From NCBI GenBank assembly GCA_033807695.1, contig CM066311.1, positions 1,116,001 through 1,180,000 of the forward strand: a stretch of 64,000 bases of DNA, in the 5' to 3' direction. Positions within the stretch are counted from its first letter, which is position 1; each line of letters opens with the position of its first letter. A model generated the notes under the pieces. It was not told the origin of the DNA. It searched no databases and was given only the letters and a program-made list of their open reading frames with translations. This document shows positions 33,273 through 45,061 of the stretch, piece by piece. The translations under genes and the position numbers were made by a program. The DNA is from Daedaleopsis sinensis (Eukaryota; Basidiomycota; Agaricomycetes; Polyporales; Polyporaceae).

Positions 33273-34686
33273 TCAGACCTGCGGAAAGCCACGGTAAAAT
33301 GAGACAGTCCCTCCTACTCCCGGGCTGGGAGCGGCATGGTATTGTCCAACGGTTGCGGCTCTGCTTGAAATCGATGGCGTCGACTGAGACCCGAAAGGAG
33401 GAGGGAACGTGCGCGGGTCGTTCACGTCCTGAGATGGAGTAGGCTGTAGAGTCAGTGCATGCGCCAGTGAAACACGCTGCTACGAGTTCTATTGCATCAC
33501 TCACGTATAGCATGTTGGACTTCGCACTCATCGATGTCGGGCTGAGTACATTCTCCGTGCTGGTAACAGTCGTATCAGAGCAGCTGCTCGAGTCCGACGA
33601 GCGCGAACGCTTCGTCTTGCGCCGATGCCGGACGATCACGAAGATGATGAGCGCGCCTGTGAGCAGCAAGCCGATCGTTCCGCCGACCGACGCACCAGCG
33701 ACGGCCCTAACGTCGCTTCCGTGCGTCTCTACGGCAGCTCCAACTGGTGTGCTTCCCGCTGACGGCGAGGGTGACGGATTGGCGTTGGTTACGGTGATAG
33801 AACTCGTGAGCGTAGAAGTGTTTGTTGCCAAAGGTACGGATGTCTTGTTTCCTGTGAAATCGGGCACGTCTGTATCACGGAAGGTGAGCTGGCACGGCTG
33901 TCTGGAGTGAGGTGGACACCTACTCTGAGCTGCGAGAGCCTTCGCGGCGACCACGTTGAATGTGCTGTTTTGCTGTGTAGTCATGCATTAGGAACTGCGG
34001 TCAAGTCGTGGGTATATCACTCACGACGACATCCAAGAATGCCCAGGCAGGGATCGCAGTCCCACCAGGGACCGGTTCAGGGTAGCTATATGACCACGCA
34101 GCTTGTTAAACACGTCCCATACTAGTGAATGTATGCGGTATCTTGCCTTCCGTTGTATACCTGTGAGCAGTTCGTGCGGTAAATCGGCCACCTAGTATGA
34201 AAGCGAAAGTTAGCACACCCAGTCGATACCAAAACACATTTGACTCGTACGGATCGATGTCTCCCCCTTGACAGATAGCACAGGCGGCATATGTTGAGTA
34301 GACCACGGTATTGCAGTCGCAAGGTGTGGCATCATAAACGTCCTTATCTTCAGGTCCGTCGTAGAACCACCCGGGTTTCAACGGGTCCAACTCGCTATCT
34401 TGAGTTACTTCAAAGTGAGTCGCCAGTGCTAGGGGCTGGATCCGACTCGATCACTCACTATTTCCAGTACCATAGCACGGAACCCAGAGCCACGACGTGA
34501 CCCAGCACGGATTTTGCTGCATAGAGTTCGACATCTATACAGATAATTAGTTGGCGTTCCCATACACGAAGGAAAGTCACGCACCCAATCGTACTCTTTC
34601 CGACAGACTGCCTTCGTAGTCTGCCCTTGAGCAAGGCTTGCTTGTACAAGGTTGTACACGAGTGTCGTGATGAGAGACGAAAGCAT
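33273..34686 (-). CDS. secreted-domain, single-pass membrane protein of unknown function
   Basis: Eight exons (on -): 34585-34686, 34459-34534, 34251-34398, 34147-34191, 34025-34085, 33924-33972, 33505-33851, 33273-33443; 332 residues. It starts with a signal peptide (MLSSLITTLVYNLVQASLAQG). A Cys-rich ectodomain follows (SMQQNPCWVTSWLWVPCYG, CDCNTVVYSTYAACAICQGG, YRTNCSQVYNG, YPEPVPGGTAIPAWAFLDV, NSTFNVVAAKAL). A Ser/Thr-rich stalk leads to one transmembrane helix (VGGTIGLLLTGALIIFVIV) with a basic stop-transfer RHRRKTKR. The cytoplasmic tail is Ser/Pro-rich and ends YRGFPQV. This architecture recurs in many basidiomycete surface proteins without known function. The intron at 34086-34146 uses a GC donor (AAG|GCAAGA). 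The intron 33852-33923 is a multiple of 3, so retention would also be open. Confidence 0.78.
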
Positions 34687-36714
34687 TCTGTGGGGCGGTA
34701 GTCGCAGCTTGGGGAGGGTACTTGGAGCGGTCTGACTATAAGACCACTGAGCAGCAGGGCTGTGTGCTTGAGAAGAATCGATAGGCACGCTTGCGGACAC
34801 AGCAGGAGCTTTAGAAGTATAGATGCGTGCGACCACCCGTAGTTGATATCTGTCGCATAATGCATTCTGATGATGATGCGGCTCTGACCCACTCTACAGC
34901 CGAAGTAAATCTGACAGAAGTCAGGAAGAGGAACAATGCCTTGCAAATGTCCACTGTGGTAACAAGGTTCGTGATAGACTCAGTACCGGTGATACGTCTG
35001 TAGAGATGTGGGAGTTGAAGCGTTGAAGCGTCAAGTCAGGCTCCAAGCTCGCGATACAAATATAACATACAATGTTGGCGGTGTACTCGGTTACTTAATA
35101 GCTTCTTTCGTGCGCGATGTGATGTTGAAGAAGCGACAAAGGCCGCCATAACGCACTTCGAAAGTGAAAGTCGTGGTGCGCAATGAGATCTGTCTGATGA
35201 GTGCCGGTGGTGACAAGTCAGACGCTCCGTACTACAGTTGCCTTAATCGATGTTGGATATGTCGTACGCCCTGTAAAAGCTGTCTGGCTGGCTGCCTTCA
35301 GCTTCAGCCTGAGGAGACACATCGATCAGTTTCTCTGATCCCGACAGTCCTAACGGCTGGACTTACTGGGACTCGGAGACCGTCGAACACGCGTGGTGTT
35401 TGTGTGCTCACGAGTGCAGATGAGAGGTTGCGGATCCCGCCATAGGTCAGCACGAGAGATGCGAGACCGTCGGCGCAGTGGGTAGTAAGCGGTCGCAAGG
35501 GCGCGTACGAAAGTCTCGTTCCGAGCAAAGGCGCGAGTCACTTCTGGGTAAAGGCCATGCGAGGGGGAAAACAGGAGAGCGGACCGGTCAATGCTGGTAC
35601 GGCACTATCTCGAGGAAGACCTGCGGTGAGGGAGTCAGGGAGTCAACTAGTCATGGTTGAAAGAAAGTGGATCGAGCGCATGCTGCGTGATCCTCGACCC
35701 GGCCGACTTTGCACGCGGCACTGGCTGTGGCAGCAACACGTCCCCACCCGGGGCCACCTCCATAGGCCTCATCGTTGCTCATGAGTCATCAGATGTTGCA
35801 CTAGCGGTGCTATAGGTTGAATTCACGACTGTCCGGCGGTATGCGGTGCAGAAATGAGTGCGAACATTCAACACGTACGTACGTGCAGTGTGTCGACGAG
35901 GAAGTCCAGTGCCAATATGCGTGCATGCATAGCAGACGCTGAGCGCCGGGAAGATGGTAAATAGAGTGAGTGTAAAGCGAGTGGTACTAACGATTACGAC
36001 GTCGATGATGCAAGATGCGGAGTGAGGCTATATAGAGCTTTAAAGCCTCAACCTAAAGAGAGGCTAGAATGGTATGGCTGATGCGTAGGATAAATGGCTG
36101 GAACATTGTCAATGTGAGAACCGGAAGTGCAGATGGACGAAGAGAAGGACTGGTTGTATTCGAGTTCTCGGATGGAGTACCGAGACGTATATCTGTAGGG
36201 AGCGGGCTGGTATCCGTCTTGACGGAGTATGCGAACATGCATATATACACACTGTGATGGCGAGGTGTCCGAGTCCGTCCAATCCACGATGGCCGTCGCT
36301 GATACTAATAGCGCGACCCTAGATGCGTAAGTGATACAATCGAGCAAAGCGCGGACATCACACATGTAACCGTCGCGGATGAGATGGACACGGTTGTCGG
36401 AGCTCAAAGGCGGAGAAGGAGGAGGGACGGACGGACGGAGGGAGGGGGATGCCAACGGAGAGACGGGAAGACGAGGGCCGAGGGCAAAGAAAGAACGAAC
36501 CCGCGAACCCGTCGTCTACATTCCATGTCCGAAGGCCCAACCCAATCGCAAACGATTCTTCCTCCGAGTTCCCCGTCTCCCCGCAGCAGTCCCGCAGGCC
36601 ACGCGCGTAGCGAGAAGTCGTGCGCCAAGCAGTCAGCTGCTTACGACGGCCTTCTCCGCAGGACGCGTTCCCCGCCCCCGCACCCCTGCAATTGCAAGGC
36701 CCGGTCTCCAAAGC
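34687..36714. other. 2 kb spacer, nothing recognised
   Basis: Open frames here are short or antisense and lack family features. The segment 36380-36700 is low complexity next to the 3' end of the following - strand gene. Confidence 0.4.
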
Positions 36715-38608
36715 TCACGCTCTGGCCGGCGCGGACGGGGTGTGCTGACCAGCCCCGAGTCTGCGCCAGAACTTCCACCTCGGCTTCTTCGCGCTTCCGC
36801 TCACGCGCTGCTCGCGGCCGTCCGCAGCATTCGCGGCACCCCGCGACGGCGCATCGAGGCTCGCCGAGTCCGTCGTGCTGCTCGCCTCCTCTTCCGAGTG
36901 GGGCGGGGTCGGAAGGCCGCAGGAGATGGGGCTGGTGGGTGTGTACGACCACTTCCCCGACCGCACCGAGGGCGAGGCGAGGCGCGCGGGCTGTGAGCTC
37001 GAGCGGGCCGTCGGCGGGGTCGCGGTGAACTCCGTGGTGATGAGCGGGACCGACAGGCTCCGGGCCTTGTCGGCCGTCCTATTAGATTGCGGGAGAGGCG
37101 GCAGCGGCGACTCTCGCCGACCTTGCAAGTGCAGCAGGGCGACCTCAGGGGACGCCAGTGCGGAGGCGTCGTCAGATGGGGGCATGATGATCAAGTCCGC
37201 AACTGTGGCGAGCCATGCGCGGCGCGATGATTTCGAGGTGGACTGGGGGACCGCCCCGAGACTGGCGCTCGTTAGCATCGCCGGCGGTGCAGCACCGCTC
37301 GTGGGCACGCTAGGGGTGTCGGCGTCGAGTGCGCCGCTGAGGATGACATCGGCGACGGACCAGTCGCCGTAGTCCGCGACGGCTGGCTCGCACCCGATTG
37401 ACTCGCAGAACGTGCTGGACTGCATGACGTATGGTCGCGCACGTTCTAGTGGATCGAGCAACCCTACATTCGGTTTCGCCGTTGCCGAAGATGCCTGAAA
37501 CGCGAAAGAGAGGAGGAAAGATTCCATGCTTTCCACGAGTCTTCGCCGTGCCACTGGAGGGGCATTTGGGAGTGCGTGAGGGAGGAGGTGGATGAGAAGG
37601 GCCTTGCCGGGTGGCGCAAGCATCACTTGCGGTAGGGACAAAGACTCTCCGCTCTGGTATGGGGGAGTGGCCGGGATATAGACCGATGACGAGCTGCGGC
37701 TGAAGGCTCCAAAGATTGACTGTGGGCGCCGACGCGGAGAAGCCGGGGTGGAGGTACGTGGGCGGCTTGTTGACGCTGAGGGATGCACACTTGACGTCAG
37801 AAACGGTCGCGAGATGGTGGTGACAAGGATCGAGTTCTTGAGGAGGGCCTTGTCGGAAATTTGGTTCGGCAAGAAGTTGACGAGCACGTCGAACGGACGT
37901 TGAGAAGGGTCTGGAGGGGGCAGAGAGCCGTGGCCTCGCCGTGCGAAGAACGAGCCAGTAAATGAGGAGGGCCTAGAGGACGTGCCAGACTCCATCGAGA
38001 GGTGTGTGGAAGAACTGCCGGGCGAAGTGGGCGTGCTTTGGGAGCCGAACCGTGGCAGGGAAGGGGGTGTCAGCTCGCCTTGGCCGTTCGCGTCTTCTGA
38101 AAGCTCGAGGACCCCGCCGCCACCGTGTTTACGCCAGGCGCGAGCGACACGCTCTCCCCACTCGAGAACATTGACAAAGCGGACCGCGCCGGCATCCTCG
38201 AGGGCGAGAGGAGAGGACAGACGGAGGACACGGACGGTGGGGATCACGATGCCGGGGATGTCTGGTGGGTTGTGGGTGGCGAGAAGAACGAGAGATTTGG
38301 CCATTTGACGGGATAGTAGGAGCGGGGTAAGCTCCTGCAATGTAGGGGCTGACTGGGGCTCAGACGGGGTGATTGAGTCGAAATGAATAGAGCGGCATAC
38401 CTCCCATGACAAATAATACATTGCGGCGCTGCAGAGCTGTCGCGGAGAGGAGGGCGTCGATCTTGAGAAACCAAGGCTCTCCGAGCGCTGTGGCGGAAGC
38501 CCCGGTGCCGGCGAAGGGGTCGAGAGGGAATTTGGGTTTGAAGATGTCCCTGCGGGAGCGCTGGCGAGTGGAAGCGGAGGGAGAGCCAGAGGAGGCCGCG
38601 GCGGCCAT
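36715..38608 (-). CDS. hypothetical protein, 613 residues
   Basis: Two exons (on -): 38401-38608 and 36715-38348. Not recognised. The start (38608) precedes MAAAASSGSPSAS; an ATG at 38773 is in frame and cannot be excluded. Ordered-looking islands are PWFLKIDALLSATALQRRNV, LTPLLLSRQMAKSLVLLATH.., PFDVLVNFLPNQISDKALLK (a possible alpha/beta segment), MLAPPGKALLIHLLPHALPN and RRRLVESMESFLLSFAFQAS. They are separated by Ser/Pro-rich linkers, and the tail is basic (KKPRWKFWRRLG). No signal peptide and no clear transmembrane helix. The 52-nt intron uses GTATGC and CAGTCAG; the nearer CTGCAG acceptor would break the frame. A regulatory or scaffold role is only a guess. Confidence 0.68.
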
Positions 38609-38773
38609 GGGGGACGAGTGGGAGCGGTAATGAGAGGGAGAGGGATGTGCGCGAGAGGTGGCAGATGGTGGTGAAGAAGAAGAGTCTGCAGTTGCCTTTG
38701 CCAAGCCGAGAGAATGTGTCCTCCACCCTGGCGTCATTATATCTCGAGCTGATCCCGACAGGGCGGCCATCAA

Positions 38774-40641
38774 CCTGTGCTGCGCGCCGGAAATTGGATT
38801 GTGCCTGCAGATCCGGAGGCGGGTGCGAGGAGGTTGGCAGTGGGCAGGGAGAGGACGAGGCGCGGGGTGGACAGCAACTTATGAAGAAAACGGCAGCCGC
38901 ATGCCAGGTAGATTTACTATCCATTCTAATCCTGTGTATCGGCCAGAATAGCAATGCAGGCGAACCCGTGGCGTAACCTCCCGCATATGGTCTTCTTGAT
39001 GCAAACTTCGATGATCACAAGATCCAATCTTCTGCGTCCCTCCCTCCGCCCGAGCATCTTGTTCGTCTAACCGTCATGGCCAGTTCTTCCAAAATACCAA
39101 TCATTCACTCAAGACTTTCCTGCCACACCCCTCGAGCTCTTTCCGAGCACCCGACGACCGGTCCACTTCCCATTGTCATCCACGCTCACTTCTTCCTGGG
39201 CCCGCACCTATCTATCATCTCCCAATGTTCAACTCCGCCGGTCTACCTCATACCCAGTGCCAACACTGCAAAGGCTCCGGACGTGCCACTCGCGTCGGCG
39301 GCGTCGCGTCCCACTCTCATAAGCTTACTCCGGTTCCCGCCACATACACAGGCTTACACAGGCTAGGCTCCCATGCGCAAAGTACCAAACATCCGGCTTC
39401 GGCTCCGTAGCTCCCATCTTATCTATCTCCGACTGCTTGTTTCTTCATCGTGAAATACCTCCGGTCGTCAATTGACAGCAATTGACTCGTGCAGATAGGG
39501 GGTGTACGCGAACCAAAGCTGCAGAGGAGCCGACAGGCATTCGTCCACTCGGGCGTCGCGGTATCGGCATGGCATGCAAGCTGGCTTCACTCGCCCAGAC
39601 GACCCTATGCGGCATCGCTAGGGTTAGTCTGAACTGCGAATCCGCCACGCGTCCCACGGACACCGGGGCTCGTCGACTGATTTCCGCGGGTCAAGTCCGA
39701 CTTATCAGTGCTCGAGTCAGTCAGCACTCAGTCCTCTGTTCGTCTAGATATCGCTTCAGAGCTCTGCGTACGTACCTCTGCGGGTTGCTCTAACCCTGAC
39801 GACGGCTTGCATGCCGTTGGGACTTCGAGGTATGTAGTACGCATCACCTTCTTCGTCGCCGGTGAGATCGCTAGCTCTTTGTTAGGACAGTATGAGTGCG
39901 TCCCCGGGAAAATCCTCTCACACGAAGACACGGTGCCTTCACAGTGCCTGCACAATCGCGACTCTTCATCGCATATTTGACTGCCTATCCCCGTAGTCAT
40001 ATCCGGGCGAGTTACCGGTCTGCTTCGCTCTTGATAGGCGGATTTCGACTCGTAAGTCAACAAGCAAGCATTCGCTCCCACTGTTAACTTAATGTCGTGC
40101 TTACTTGCGTTTCCAGCCGGCATTCATGCTTCAAATATGTTCACGTTCCTAGCAGGTTCCTAGTGATAGCCTCTGCCGCCTAACAATGTTGGACAGATTG
40201 GCTCTAGAGCGCACGGTGTCACGAAGGCTAAACTGGGACAGTCTTCGTCTTCCTCTGTACGTCACACTCCGAAGTCCCCCCCTGATCACATTTAGAACCG
40301 CTACTGCTTGGAGCCGGACATACACGGCTGCTCTCCCAAATTCCAATTCATCCAGTGACGGCATCGCTGAGATTCGAACGTGCAGGTTGACTGCGCGGAA
40401 GCGGGGGCTGCATGTGCGCCCGTGTAGAGCAAAGCACGCGGTCAATTCTGAACAAGAATATCATGAGAAGGAGAGGACGATATTGAGTACGTAGGGATAC
40501 AGGTGGGCTTCTTTCGGTGGGCAGCAAGCGATGGCCACTCAGGCGGCGTTGAGACGGAAAGTGTGGTATTGTACAACATTGAACAACTTGAACGTGCATC
40601 TAGCGTACAATTGCAAGCGACGCGCATATGGAGACTGCACT
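38774..40641. other. 1.9 kb spacer, nothing recognised
   Basis: A small + frame at 39225-39410 contains CQHCKGSG, but nothing else supports a gene. No tRNA or repeat found. Confidence 0.4.
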
Positions 40642-40992
40642 TCAGTCTCCCTTCGTCTTCTCCCGTTTCTAGCAAGCGTTTGAGAGGACTGGCGTTTAGG
40701 GCTGCCGACAAAACACGCTTACCTGCTCGTGGCCCTCCTCATTCTCGTTCTCGTTCGATGCAGGGTCGCCGCCGCGCGCGTCCTGGAAGTACTCTGCGGT
40801 TCATTGATATTGTCAGTCTTCGGTCCGGGGATAACAGTGATTCAATTAGAACTGCACACCTTTCCGCTGCTGCTTGTCGGAGACGGCCTGTGGCTTGCCT
40901 CCGCCCACGGAGGACACGCCCATGGGCTGCTCGCTGCCCGTGGCCCCGAGCGGGGGTGAGTTGGTGCCGAAGGTGCTGCTCGCTGAAGACAT
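40642..40992 (-). CDS. small basidiomycete protein, 76 residues
   Basis: Three exons (on -): 40860-40992, 40723-40793, 40642-40668 (the last only nine codons). The protein begins MSSASSTFGTNSPPLG, is Gly/Ser-rich, and ends with a charged helix: KEYFQDARGGDPAS, ENENEEGHEQ, KREKTKGD. It is hydrophilic with no membrane segment. I believe similar short proteins occur in many mushrooms, but I know no function. All three splice junctions keep frame and have normal GT/AG signals. It shares a ~320-bp divergent promoter with the MAT2B-like gene. Confidence 0.62.
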
Positions 40993-41314
40993 GGTGGTAC
41001 TAGATGAAGGAGGATGGGCATTCGCCACTCCTTATATGCATATACGCCCAGGCTGCCAGTGGGGAGCTGCTTCAAGGCTCCTCCACGGACCACCGATGCA
41101 CCGATGATTCCATCGTCATCGTCATCGGAGACGGGCGCCACGTGGGAGATAAGATTATGTACGTCCTCCACGGCGAACGCCGAGACTTGTTCTATGATAT
41201 CTATCATCCCAACCACCTATTAGTACCACTTACCTCGATAACTTCAACTTTAAGCTTGTGAGCAACGAAGTTTCATACACGAGTACTACTGACCATATGT
41301 TCTCGCAGGACGAG
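40993..41314. promoter_or_regulatory. divergent intergenic promoter region
   Basis: Head-to-head spacer between the 76-residue protein gene (-) and the MAT2B-like gene (+). No specific element was identified. Confidence 0.45.
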
Positions 41315-43713
41315 ATGCGTGTCATCGTCACCGGTACGTTCAATCACGCTCGCAAAGATTACGATCTTCGCACCGACTCTTCTCTGCAGGCGCCTCTGGC
41401 GTGCTGGGAACGGCTGTCTACGCCGCATTCAAATCGGCGGGGCACACCATCCTGGGTCTTGCGAACTCGCGAGTGGCGGGCGACCTGAAGAAACTCGATC
41501 TGCTCGACACCAATGCATCCGAGGCGCTTTTCGCCGACTTCAAGCCCGAGTGTACGTCATCCTCGCCAACCCGCATCCAGGCACATTCGTGGTTAACCCC
41601 GATGCTGCTAGGGGTCATACACTGCGCCGCGGAGAGGCGGCCGGACGTCGCCCAGAAGGTCGCAGTGTTCAGATAGTTTCTGCGGGCTCCCGATGCTGAT
41701 GCCCCCGCCGTTTGCACAGGATCCCGACGGTGCACGTACGGTGCGTGCGGAATCCCACTTGATCTATCCCGATCTGCGCTGATCTTGTACCGATGCTACA
41801 ACCACCGACATACAGCTCAACGTAGCCGTCCCGGAGACCCTCGCGAAGCTCTCCAAAGCCTTGAAGTTCAAGCTCGTGTACATCTCCACAGGTGCGCGTC
41901 CCACACTCCTCTCCCTCGTTGTACTTGTAGTTCACGTCGTGTCGCCGTCCGAGTGTGTTCGTGGGCGCGCTGGTCTCGGCACCGCCTGTCGCGCGCCCGT
42001 ATCGCATGATCGTTCGCTGGTCCGCGGGCTGTTCACGACGTACAATGGCCGATTTCAAGCGTCTGGAAATATTTGGGAAATCGGTTGGAACATGAAACAT
42101 TCCGGCCGATTTCTGAGAGATCTCCAAGCACGTGAAGTTAGTCATTTTCGGACGGTTTCCCAGCCAGTGAAGGGAAGGCTTGACAGGATGGCCGGAAAGT
42201 TTCTTGAAGGTCTTCATATCCTGTTTGTATCCTGCCACAGACCAATGGCTGCCACATTGTGCATTAGGATACGAGGATTGTTAGGCGATTGCCAAGACAC
42301 TTTCCGGTTACAGGACCCAGTTACCTTTCCAACCACCCATTCACAGGCCCGGAGATCGTTCGAAATTGACGACTTTCCTGCCTTACGACATTGCTGGGAA
42401 TTTGGCCAGAGTGTCTCACTTGCAACACAATGTCTACTCAGTTTCTGAGCCGTTGAGTATGGCCAACTTGAATGCACGTCGTGCGTTGTTTCGCTCTATT
42501 ACAGCTGTTTGCAAAATGATAGTCACTCGCCGAAAATGCTTGTCTGGGCAGAACTCCATCGGTCAAGGGGGCGCTGAGGTCTGCTTGGCTCGTTTGTGAA
42601 GTCTCCGCCTCAGCGTCCCATCGAGGTGGGTGGCCGTTGGAGACTGTTGGAGACGGCTTGCCATGTAGCCAATAGGTATTAGGCTGCCGAGGCCGCCCGA
42701 CCGGACGTGAACAAGCATTTTTGCAAAGTGACTATGTATCGTTTTGCGAACAGCTGTAGGGGCCGGACAACCGCTTGTCGCCCGCCCACTTTCGCTGAGT
42801 CGCTCCCGCACCCAGATCGCTAATACCCTCCGCAGACTATGTGTTCGACGGGACGTCCCCGCCGTACACGCCCTCGGCGGCCACGAACCCCGTCAACTTC
42901 TACGGCGTCACGAAGCGCGACGGCGAGCTCGCCGTCCTCGGTGTCGACGGCGCGCGCTCGATCGTCCTCCGCGTCCCCATCCTGTGCGCACCCCGCCGCC
43001 GCCGCTGTATAGCCTGAGGTCGCTGATCCCCCGCAGGTACGGCCCGACGGAGAAGAACACGGACAGCGCGGTGAATATTCTGCTCGACGTCGTGCTCGAC
43101 ACGAGTGGGAAGCAGTACCACATGGACCACTGCGCGACGCGCTTCCCGACGAACGTCGTCGACATCGCCGACTTCCTCGTCCGGCTCGCCTGTGCGTCCC
43201 CTCCCCCTCCTCTCACTATCCTTCTCTCTCCTGTCCACGTCTTTTTCTTGCTGACATTCTGTCTGCTGCTCGTCGATGGCTGGCTCTTCGCCCCCGGCAG
43301 CCCTCCCGCCGTCGCGCGTGGTCCCGCCGATCCTGCACTACGCCGCGGGCGAGCCGTTCACGAAGTACGAGATGAGCCTCGTGCTCGCGCGCATCCTCGG
43401 CGTGCCGCACGCGCACCTCATCGCCGACACCGAACCGCCCAAGGTGTGTCACCCCCTTCTCCTTCCCCGTTTGTTCAGCCCTTGATGCTCTGTGCTGACA
43501 CTCTCTCCCTCCTCGCTGTCTCCTTCCGTCCCTCGATACCTCTCTCTGTGTCTCTGATGCGGTGCTCGTGCGCCCGGCCAGGACGGCACGCCGCGCCCGC
43601 AGAACACGCAGCTGTACGTGCGCGAGACCGAGGATCTCATGGAAGGCTACGGCGGGCTCGGCTGGAACCCGTTCGAGGAGTGGTGGGCCGCGTATCTCGC
43701 CAAGAAGCAATAA
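41315..43713 (+). CDS. NAD(P)-dependent RmlD-type reductase, MAT2B-like
   Basis: Nine exons: 41315-41333, 41390-41551, 41612-41658, 41720-41740, 41816-41891, 42836-42983, 43037-43191, 43301-43443, 43582-43713; 300 residues. Extended SDR fold: Rossmann loop TGASGVLG (Gly7, Gly10, Gly13), VIHCAAERRPDVAQK, VYIST, DYVFDGTSPPY, and the YxxxK pair Tyr131/Lys135 in NFYGVTK. Substrate-side blocks are LRVPILYGPTE, RFPTNVVDIADFL and HYAAGEPFTKYEM. It resembles the regulatory beta subunit of methionine adenosyltransferase and dTDP-4-dehydrorhamnose reductase; in fungi the former annotation is usual. Both nucleotide-binding and catalytic residues are present. Exon 4 is a 21-nt microexon (DPDGART). Intron 5 is 944 nt against roughly 50-140 for the others, and holds no recognised gene. 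Confidence 0.8.
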
Positions 43714-45061
43714 TCCCCCAGGGCTGTATCATGTATCACTGTACGGGGACCAGCGAGGACCGCTCGAGGGGACGGCAGAAGTCGGCATGCCTGTACTTAC
43801 CATAAATACTGGCGCCTGACAATGAAAGCCGGTAGCGCGGCCGCGGCATCGTATGCATACGCGACCAGTTACGGGAGTGAGACGACAAAGGTCGGAGGCC
43901 GAGTCCGAGATTGAAATCGAATGCCGCGGTTGATACGCCAGTAACGTACTGCTCGATGACTTTCCTCTGTCCGATGTGCGGCATCGTCCGCGGCAGGGCT
44001 GCTATTGCTAAACGAACGTTCGGCTGCAGTCACCGAAGTCTCGACACATTGCTGAGGCGGAGATTGGGCGGGCGTAATCACTAGTGAGGGCTCAGGGAGG
44101 GACAGGTCCGGCATCTCATCGAACACAGATGTCGACCCCGCCACCCCCCCCATGTTAAATGCATGAGTAGATCCGCTACCAGGTCCAAGAGGTCATAGCA
44201 GTGAAGCTACAGACTCAAAAGCTTGATATTCAACTTATCCGGATCAGACTCAAGCATCCCTCCAGGGAACGTTCGTATACGGGCGGAGGATGGGAGGCGG
44301 GAGTGCTCCGGAGAATCGAGATCAGGCCCTCCATTCTGGCGTGATGGGACCAAGCTCCGGAGGTGACCTCGAGGCGGAGACTCAGCTGCAGAGGAACGGA
44401 AAGGCCGTGTCATGACGACATGACTGCGAGGCCCCCGACGATAGGCCCAGCACTATCCCTCAGCGACGTTTCTCGGAATGCACTGCAAGCGTCCAAACGG
44501 AGCTACGACTCAGACTACGCGCACGCCAATGCATCGTCGGCGTCGCGCGTCAGCACGAGGCATGGTAACGTCTTCTGAGCCCCAGGGCCATTCAGCTGTT
44601 ACACCCCGACGTATGCTTGGGAGGCATGCCGGCAGGCTCGTCGTTCACGGATCCGAACGCCAAGTCGAGAGACCGCCGGCGTGATTCGCGGAGGCTGCGA
44701 CGCTGCTCGCTCGTTGCGGCCTCTGGCGTCACATGTACAGATGCATGCAGCGTGCGCCTCCACATAATGGCGCAGGGGCCCCTCGGAGCTTCTCTGCCCC
44801 CGCATCGTTCTACGCATAGCGGAATTCGACATCGACCTAGGAAGAAATGCACTCACCGGATCACGACTGCCGACGTCACTCTGATTTAGAGGCTTATTGC
44901 GAGCAGAATGGGCGACGAAGAGACGCGGGTCATTAGGCGTGGAACGCGGCAGTAGTACAGGTATGTTAGAACGGAAGCTTGGAGTAGGACACCGGCCGCG
45001 CAGCGCTGACAGGGCTTGGTGTCTTGCGGCGATAGTTCTGTACAGGCAATCATGTTAGCAT
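43714..45061. other. spacer with one doubtful gene
   Basis: Apart from the candidate at 43869-44413 on -, nothing is supported. A + reading from 44420 (MTARPPTIGP..) can be spliced at 44563/44623 into an open frame to about 44887, but it has no family resemblance and would overlap the start of the - candidate. Confidence 0.35.
43869..44413 (-). CDS. doubtful hypothetical protein
   Basis: Candidate model on -: 44413 down to about 44210, then after a very short intron (GTAGCT..GGTAG, ~35 nt) to the stop at 43869. The joined protein reads MTRPFRSSAAESPPR, RIRTFPGGMLESDPDKLN, IKLLSL, then GSTHAFNMGGVAGSTSV, FDEMPDLSLPEPSLVITP. It is polar, acidic-Pro rich and disordered. The junction is in frame, but 35 nt is unusually short for an intron, and further upstream exons may be missing. 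Not recognised. Confidence 0.3.

Noticed and set aside
36384..37372. Overlapping + strand frames of 165-214 codons
   Set aside because: Antisense to the 613-residue hypothetical gene and its low-complexity 3' flank.
39225..39410. Short frame with CQHCKGSG, like a DnaJ zinc-binding repeat
   Set aside because: Only one CxxCxGxG unit, no J domain or further repeats; likely chance.
40340..40450. Possible tRNA on - because of a GTTCGAATC T-loop-like string
   Set aside because: No 7-bp acceptor stem or T-arm pairing could be formed around it.
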